Source of the DNA: Mallotus nudiflorus | Lineage: Eukaryota > Streptophyta > Magnoliopsida > Malpighiales > Euphorbiaceae | Assembly (NCBI GenBank): GCA_947683625.1 | Contig: CANTUR010000283.1 | Coordinates: forward strand, 15,509,001 to 15,573,000 | DNA length: 64,000 nucleotides | Direction: 5' to 3' | Shown here: positions 58,692 to 64,000 of the stretch, one piece after another | How positions within the stretch are numbered: the stretch's first letter is position 1 | Layout: each line of letters starts with the position of its first letter | Position numbers and translations under genes: made by a program | The notes under the pieces: model-generated | What the model was told of the DNA's origin: nothing | The model's input: only the letters and a program-made list of their open reading frames with translations | Databases searched by the model: none

Positions 58692-59360
58692 GTAGTAATT
58701 TTTCAAAATTAAGCTTGAAAACATCATTTTAAGAATAAATGAATCAGGTTTGTAGAGTTCACTTAAATTGCATATTTTGCATATCATTTAGGGGGGTTAC
58801 ATGATTAGAGCAACATATAGGATTATTATATTGAATATTTCTAAATAAAATTGTATGTGTTAAATGTTTGAAGGGTAAAGAAGATGCTGGTGTGAATTAA
58901 GAAAGTAGCTTAATCTTAAAGGCTATTTTGGTGAGCAGGTGTTCAAGCCTTTTAAATATTTTCATGTCGACAATAGAATGAGATTTTTAATGTTGTTTGT
59001 GGATCTAAATTGGTGTAGTAGAATTGTTGTTCTAATTCATATTGGTTACTACTTGAATTATTTGTTTAAGATTCAAGTTTTGAAACAACTGGCAATGTTT
59101 TCACCTCTTATGAATAACCACAAAAAGAGTTATAAATTCCTGAATACAATCAGCTCAAAGAAATTGACAAATTGAGCAATAAAATATTTTCTCTTATTAA
59201 ACTAATATGCAGACTTAATCAACTTAAGATCAAAGAAACAAAATTTTAGAGGACTCTGTAAAGTTTCTAGAGTATTAAAGTACACTTAGTTTTGAGTTTC
59301 CTAACTCAAAGATATGATCAAAATATAAAGGCTAAAAAACTAGGAATTCCGAACCCGATT
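58692..59360 (+). repeat. R1 remainder and inverted R1 fragment, tandem unit 2
   Basis: Matches 38547-39200 with only a few differences by eye. The inverted fragment lies at about 59168-59360; its partner arm (about 46855-47075) is now more than 12 kb away because of the chromovirus insertion. Confidence 0.7.
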
Positions 59361-59372
59361 ACTGCAGCTTAT

Positions 59373-60553
59373 TGTAGGCGGCCGTTTTGTTCGCAAGAGC
59401 AAGTATTGGCGACCATGACACTATGCAAGCTCGGGGCTTACTAAGAAATACATAATGGGCTTAGGGCCCAAAACGGAGATGGAGTCACCACCCAGATGAA
59501 AGTTAAGGCACACTGTACAACAACTGGATTCCACAGAGGTTCTCAGAAGCCGTTATCAGATATTGGGTTCAGAAACTGGGTATGGGCTTTTGGAATGCCC
59601 ACCTAACTTTGTGGTTGGCCTCCATGTGTATTTTGTATTTTATTACCTTTAATTATTAAATTATTTCCTTATTAACATGCTAATCGCGATTGGTTTCCAA
59701 TTTTATATTTTATTCCAAATTTGCACATTAGTCTCGTTTCATGATTATATCCCCAATATTCAATCACAAATAAAATAAAATAAAACAAACAAAATAATTT
59801 ACAACCATTCATTCCAAATAAAAGGGAGAGGGATTAATGATTACAACTTTTGGTGTAAATAAATGTAAAAATACTAAAAATAAACCATACGTAAAAAAAA
59901 TAAACTAACTAGTAATTATCTAGTGATTAAAAATAACCAAATAATTCCTGCAACAAATACAAGTTAGTTCCGTCTCACAATACCAACAATATTCACAAAT
60001 CATCAATAAATAATATTCACAAAAATAAAATAATAAAAAAAACTCATAAATAGTTCATTAAATAACACAATAATATAATATGGAAACAATATTAATCAAA
60101 CATGATAATCATGCATAAAATCAAGAAATATAATAGATTAGACAAACAAATCATGCCAAACATGCAAAATAATAGCTGAAAATCAAGAAAGAAACAAACA
60201 GGATACTGGTCAAGGGACGATGTCTCTTTAAAGAGGTGTCGCCTCATGACCAGGAGGCGATGCCACCATTTCCTCATCATGAAGAGGCGACGTCTCTATG
60301 AAGAGATGTTGCCTCTTCAGTAGGGACAGATACAAACTACATTTCGTAAATCTTAAAAAACTCAATGATCATGCAAATAAATAAGAAACAGACACGAATA
60401 TATAAATATTAACAATCAATATTCAATGTCTCATGCAATCACGCTTCTCTACGAACTTAAATAAGTAATATAACTTAAGAAAACACATAAAATAGCAACA
60501 AATCAAAGATTTTAATAAACATAAAAAAAATTTAAAGCTTAAAAATAGGGAGA
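59373..60553. repeat. Unclassified repeat R2, copy in tandem unit 2
   Basis: Near-identical to 39215-40396, including the GC-rich hairpin pair (second one at 60281-60318). No coding capacity. It ends at the solo LTR target site. Confidence 0.6.
60281..60318. repeat. 17-bp stem-loop in R2, tandem unit 2
   Basis: GAAGAGGCGACGTCTCT pairs with AGAGATGTTGCCTCTTC, loop ATGA. Compared with 40124-40161 one G-U is now A-U. Confidence 0.8.
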
Positions 60554-60558
60554 CTCAC

Positions 60559-60819
60559 TGTAATAACCTGAGTTTTTAAATTATTTTATTTTAAAATAGG
60601 ATATGCAGTGTTAATAATTTTAAAATAATATTTTATTATTTTATTATCTTGTGAATTATTATCATTATTATTTTACATTTAATTAACATTTTCCACATAA
60701 ATGTATGTCTTTAAGTTCATTATTTTGGGAAATAGTATTTTATTAATATTTAAATAGGTGCATTAGTATCTTAAATATTAATATTTTAATAAATTTCATC
60801 AATTAAATGTAATTTAATG

Positions 60820-60855
<36 letters not shown>

Positions 60856-63400
60856 GGTTAATATATGTGTATATTGTTATTTTATTGTGAGTAATATATG
60901 TATATGTGTGTGTGTGTATTTAAACTTGTGGTGTATGAATTTTGTAGAATATAATAATGTATATTATATTATATAGTTTATTACTTTTTTTATTATAAAG
61001 TATTATGAATATATATATATATATATATATATACAAAATAACCAAAAAACCTCCCCCCACATCTCCTTCTTCCCCGATCACCATTTCCCTTACCCTCACC
61101 GTTCGTTTCTTCTCCGTTCAGAGCACCTCCCTGCCTTTCACCACCTGCCAACTAGCTCCGTCGCTTTCAGCCTCTATCTCCGATGCCGTTTGAAGCAACA
61201 AAAGTCGGGAAGCTCAAAATCAAGCCCTTCATTGTTCATTCCGTTTCCGGCCACCTCCGTCTACACCGCCAGTCTCATCCTCTTCCCTGAGCACCGGTGA
61301 GTGTGTTTCTAAGCCTCATTTCATCCGGTTTGGTCTAGATTGTGGTGGTGAGCAATTTTAAATTTCAGTCACCTAGGGTTTTTTGATTTTTTTAGGCTTG
61401 ATTCTCTGCGATTCATGCTTGATTCCTTAACAAATGTTGTTCCCCTTAGCTTAATCTACATCCCAAAATTTTTGTATGATTTTTGGGAATTATTTTGATT
61501 TTTGTGAATTTTTAATTATTTGATTATTTTCGTAAATTATGAAATTGTGATTTTTGGTATTATTGATGGTTATTGGTAATTTTAGAATTTAATTTATAAT
61601 TTTTTTGAATTTTTTGTAATTTTTATAATTATTTTTAGTTAATGTTAATTTTGGAAATATAGGTTAAATATATATTTAATTAGAAATAATTGGTTAATTA
61701 AGTGTATTTGTTGATTTTAATGAATAATATGTTGAGAAAATAATTTTTGTTTATTTATATAATTTTTGTCGAATTTTTGAATATTTTTAGTATTTTATGT
61801 GTATTTTATATACTAGGGGTAATTTGGTAATTTGATAGTAATTTTAGTTAAATATTAAATTTAATTGGTTTTAATATTATTTGAGGTATAAAAATGATTT
61901 TTACAAATTATTTACTAATTTTAACTAATTAATACTATCTTTCAAAAATTATTTTTAAATTATATATAAAATACTATTTTTGTAAATAAATGGATTTTTA
62001 GTAATTTTTAATATGCTTTTGGATTAATTAAGTAATTTGGATTTATAAAATGAATTTTTATTAATTTTTGTGGAATTATCGAGAAATATCAATTTTTAAT
62101 AATATTATATTATTATTAGGGTTTTTAAGTAATTATTGGTAAAATAATTACTTTTGGTGTTTTAATACTTAAATTGCCATATTTTGATACTTAAAGGGCA
62201 TTTTTGGTATTTAGTGAATTTTTATATATTTTATTGTGATATTTGACTTGTGTTGAATTGTGGGTCTCGGTTGGGGAATCTGTAGTTCGGGATTCCAATC
62301 GAGGGTTGTGAGGATTTTGTATTTCGAAGTATACTTTTCTTACAGGACCAGGTGTACTTTTTAAGTAGAGGGATGTCCGTTTTACAAGAGGAGGTTCTAC
62401 CGAATTTTTGGTAGAATTCTAGTAAAACGTTATATCGGGTCTAATTTCGATTTCGTATCCATTTGTGCTTAGGAATTTTAGATCGAGTTTCTAGAAGCTT
62501 AAGGTAGATATATTCTAATGTCGTGATCGTTTTATTTGTTTAGTTGCGCCAAGAGCGAGGTCTAGCGGACTAGACCCATTGGACCAGTCTCGAGGAGTGC
62601 ATCCCTGTGAGTTATTATAATATATATACATTGCTTTAGGTTACATGTTTTAGAATTATATGTTTTAAATATTAAGTTTTGCATAATTGCTTTATTAAAT
62701 GCTTAAATATATTTTAGGTATATTTTTAGTATGCTTTTAGTATATTTTAAAATAAATGCATATTTTCTTTGTGATTTACTTTCAAATTATGTTTAAGTAT
62801 CTTATTGGTTGATTTTGTGTATATTACATGATTTAATTGAATTTATTTTACGTATATATACCTGAAATATATTTAGTTTATTTTAGGTACATTTCTAGTA
62901 TATATATGGTTTATTTGATCCTTTGAATGGATTGATACATTATTTTGTTACTCGAATGTATGTTTTATTTTAATAAATGATATTAATAAAACGTGCTTCC
63001 TAATGGGCAGTACTAGAACCGTGTATGTACCGGTGCGATAGATAATAGGTTGAATTATTAATTTATTGTGGAAACTATGATTTGATTAAGAATGATATAA
63101 TTGATTTAATTAAGATTGATGTGATTGATGGTGTGATTACTGGAGCTCGGTTGACCAAGTGTCTTAGGGCCAATCACACTGACAATTAGACTGCTGGAGC
63201 TCGATTGACTTAGTGTCTCGAGACCAGTCTATTATCCAGTTGGACTAAGTGAATTATTTGGAATTAAGTGGGCCTGTATGATTAGAGCGAGTTCTATTGA
63301 TATTTGAGGTTGCGAAAACGTAAGGTTCTATTTAATCATTCATAACTGATGATTTCAGTATTAAATCTAAAATGATTTTCTTTACATCTATGTGTACTTG

Positions 63401-63463
<63 letters not shown>

Positions 63464-63992
63464 TTATTATATATACTTTTGAGTGCCTGCATTTGACATT
63501 TAGTTATGCATGTATATAGATTATAATAATTTACTCATTGAGGTCCGACTCCCCTCAGTTGATGTTTTTACAGGAGAGTCCTCTTCTTCAGACCTCAGCA
63601 GTAGACCTATCTGCTAGATTTCTTCCGTTCCGGCCCTCTTATGTAAATCACTTACTTGAGTTTTATTTTGTACTCTAGACGCTGCATTAGTAGTTATATT
63701 TGATTCTGTCGAAAGTTGTATTTGAATTTATGCATATATGAGATTTTAATTCAGAGTGTTTTTCTAAAGATTTGTATTAAGAAATTTTATTTTTGGTATG
63801 AGATGAGATATTATTTTTATTAAAGGAAGTTGAGGAATTTATTTTATTATATGAGAATTAATTTCTGCTGAATAAATATTTTATTATTTTATTTTATTGC
63901 ATACTTTTCTTTTAAGGTTTGTTACTGGTTCTGAATTCGAAAAAATTCCCATTCACTAGCGCTGGTCATGGCCCCCAGTTTGGATTGTGACA
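60559..63992 (+). mobile_element. Solo LTR of a chromovirus, tandem unit 2
   Basis: Duplicate of 40402-43830 with the same CTCAC target duplications (60554-60558 and 63993-63997), so the insertion and its reduction to a solo LTR predate the tandem duplication. Splice-like signals: donor GTGAGT at 61297, acceptor TTACAG ending 62345, donor GTGAGT at 62607, acceptor TTACAG ending 63573. Contains (TA)n at 63403-63459. Confidence 0.9.
63403..63459. repeat. (TA)n microsatellite
   Basis: About 28 TA units in the second solo LTR; the first solo LTR has only about 14 at the same place (43270-43297). Confidence 0.95.
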
Positions 63993-64000
63993 CTCACTAA

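Larger units (their letters stand above)
43882..64000 (+). repeat. Tandem segmental duplication, copy 2 (interrupted)
   Basis: Partner of 35263-43881, collinear except for the chromovirus at 47212-58686. The left part matches 35263-38540; the right part (58692 on) matches 38547 to 43840. The window ends inside the last few bases of the matching unit, so whether a third copy follows is unknown. Collapsed or doubled haplotypes in an assembly could also give this picture. Confidence 0.88.

Noticed and set aside
1..64000. CRISPR array, prophage or bacterial operon
   Set aside because: No short regularly spaced repeats with unique spacers and no bacterial gene signals; all structured repeats are explained by plant mobile elements.

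Overview
This window is nuclear DNA of a flowering plant, most likely a eudicot. The evidence is very AT-rich intergenic DNA, GT-AG introns, nested plant LTR retrotransposons, a tRNA-derived SINE, a plant ATL-type RING-H2 gene and a LACS2-type acyl-CoA synthetase gene. I cannot name the species. Most of the window is mobile-element sequence. I found no rRNA gene, true tRNA gene, CRISPR array or bacterial-type operon.

Layout. (1) 1-6010: 5' portion of a decayed Athila-like Ty3/gypsy element on the minus strand, inserted inside (2) a decayed Ty1/copia element on the plus strand (6011-11609), which itself carries a ~2 kb unclassified repeat insertion (about 7006-8978). (3) 11810-22495: two diverged copies of a ~4 kb duplication. 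Copy A holds an intact single-exon 506-codon ORF resembling the 'putative plant transposon protein' family. Copy B holds its frameshifted relic, an AT-rich insertion upstream and a very small 333-bp TRIM-like LTR element. (4) 22959-24464, minus strand: an ATL-family RING-H2 E3 ubiquitin ligase. (5) 24.5-30.6 kb: AT-rich intergenic DNA with a perfect 27-bp inverted repeat and a decayed LTR-like repeat. (6) 30745-35002, plus strand: a 19-exon LACS2-like gene whose first two introns look damaged. (7) 35263-64000: an ~8.6 kb tandem duplication. Each copy carries a SINE, two unclassified repeats and the same 3.4-kb solo LTR with the same target duplication. The second copy is split by a full-length Tekay/Del-type chromovirus (47212-58686) with a 5-bp target duplication, tRNA-iMet primer site, polypurine tract and one uninterrupted 1580-codon gag-pol.

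The two host genes are unrelated in role. The ATL protein would be a membrane-anchored ubiquitin ligase; the LACS2 protein would activate fatty acids for cutin. They do not form a pathway. The strongest leads for follow-up are the twin stem-loops with compensating stems and the conserved intron-like signals inside the chromovirus LTRs, the 333-bp LTR element, the 13-bp direct repeat at a LACS2 exon junction, and the uneven divergence along the tandem duplication. All identities and counts quoted are by-eye readings.
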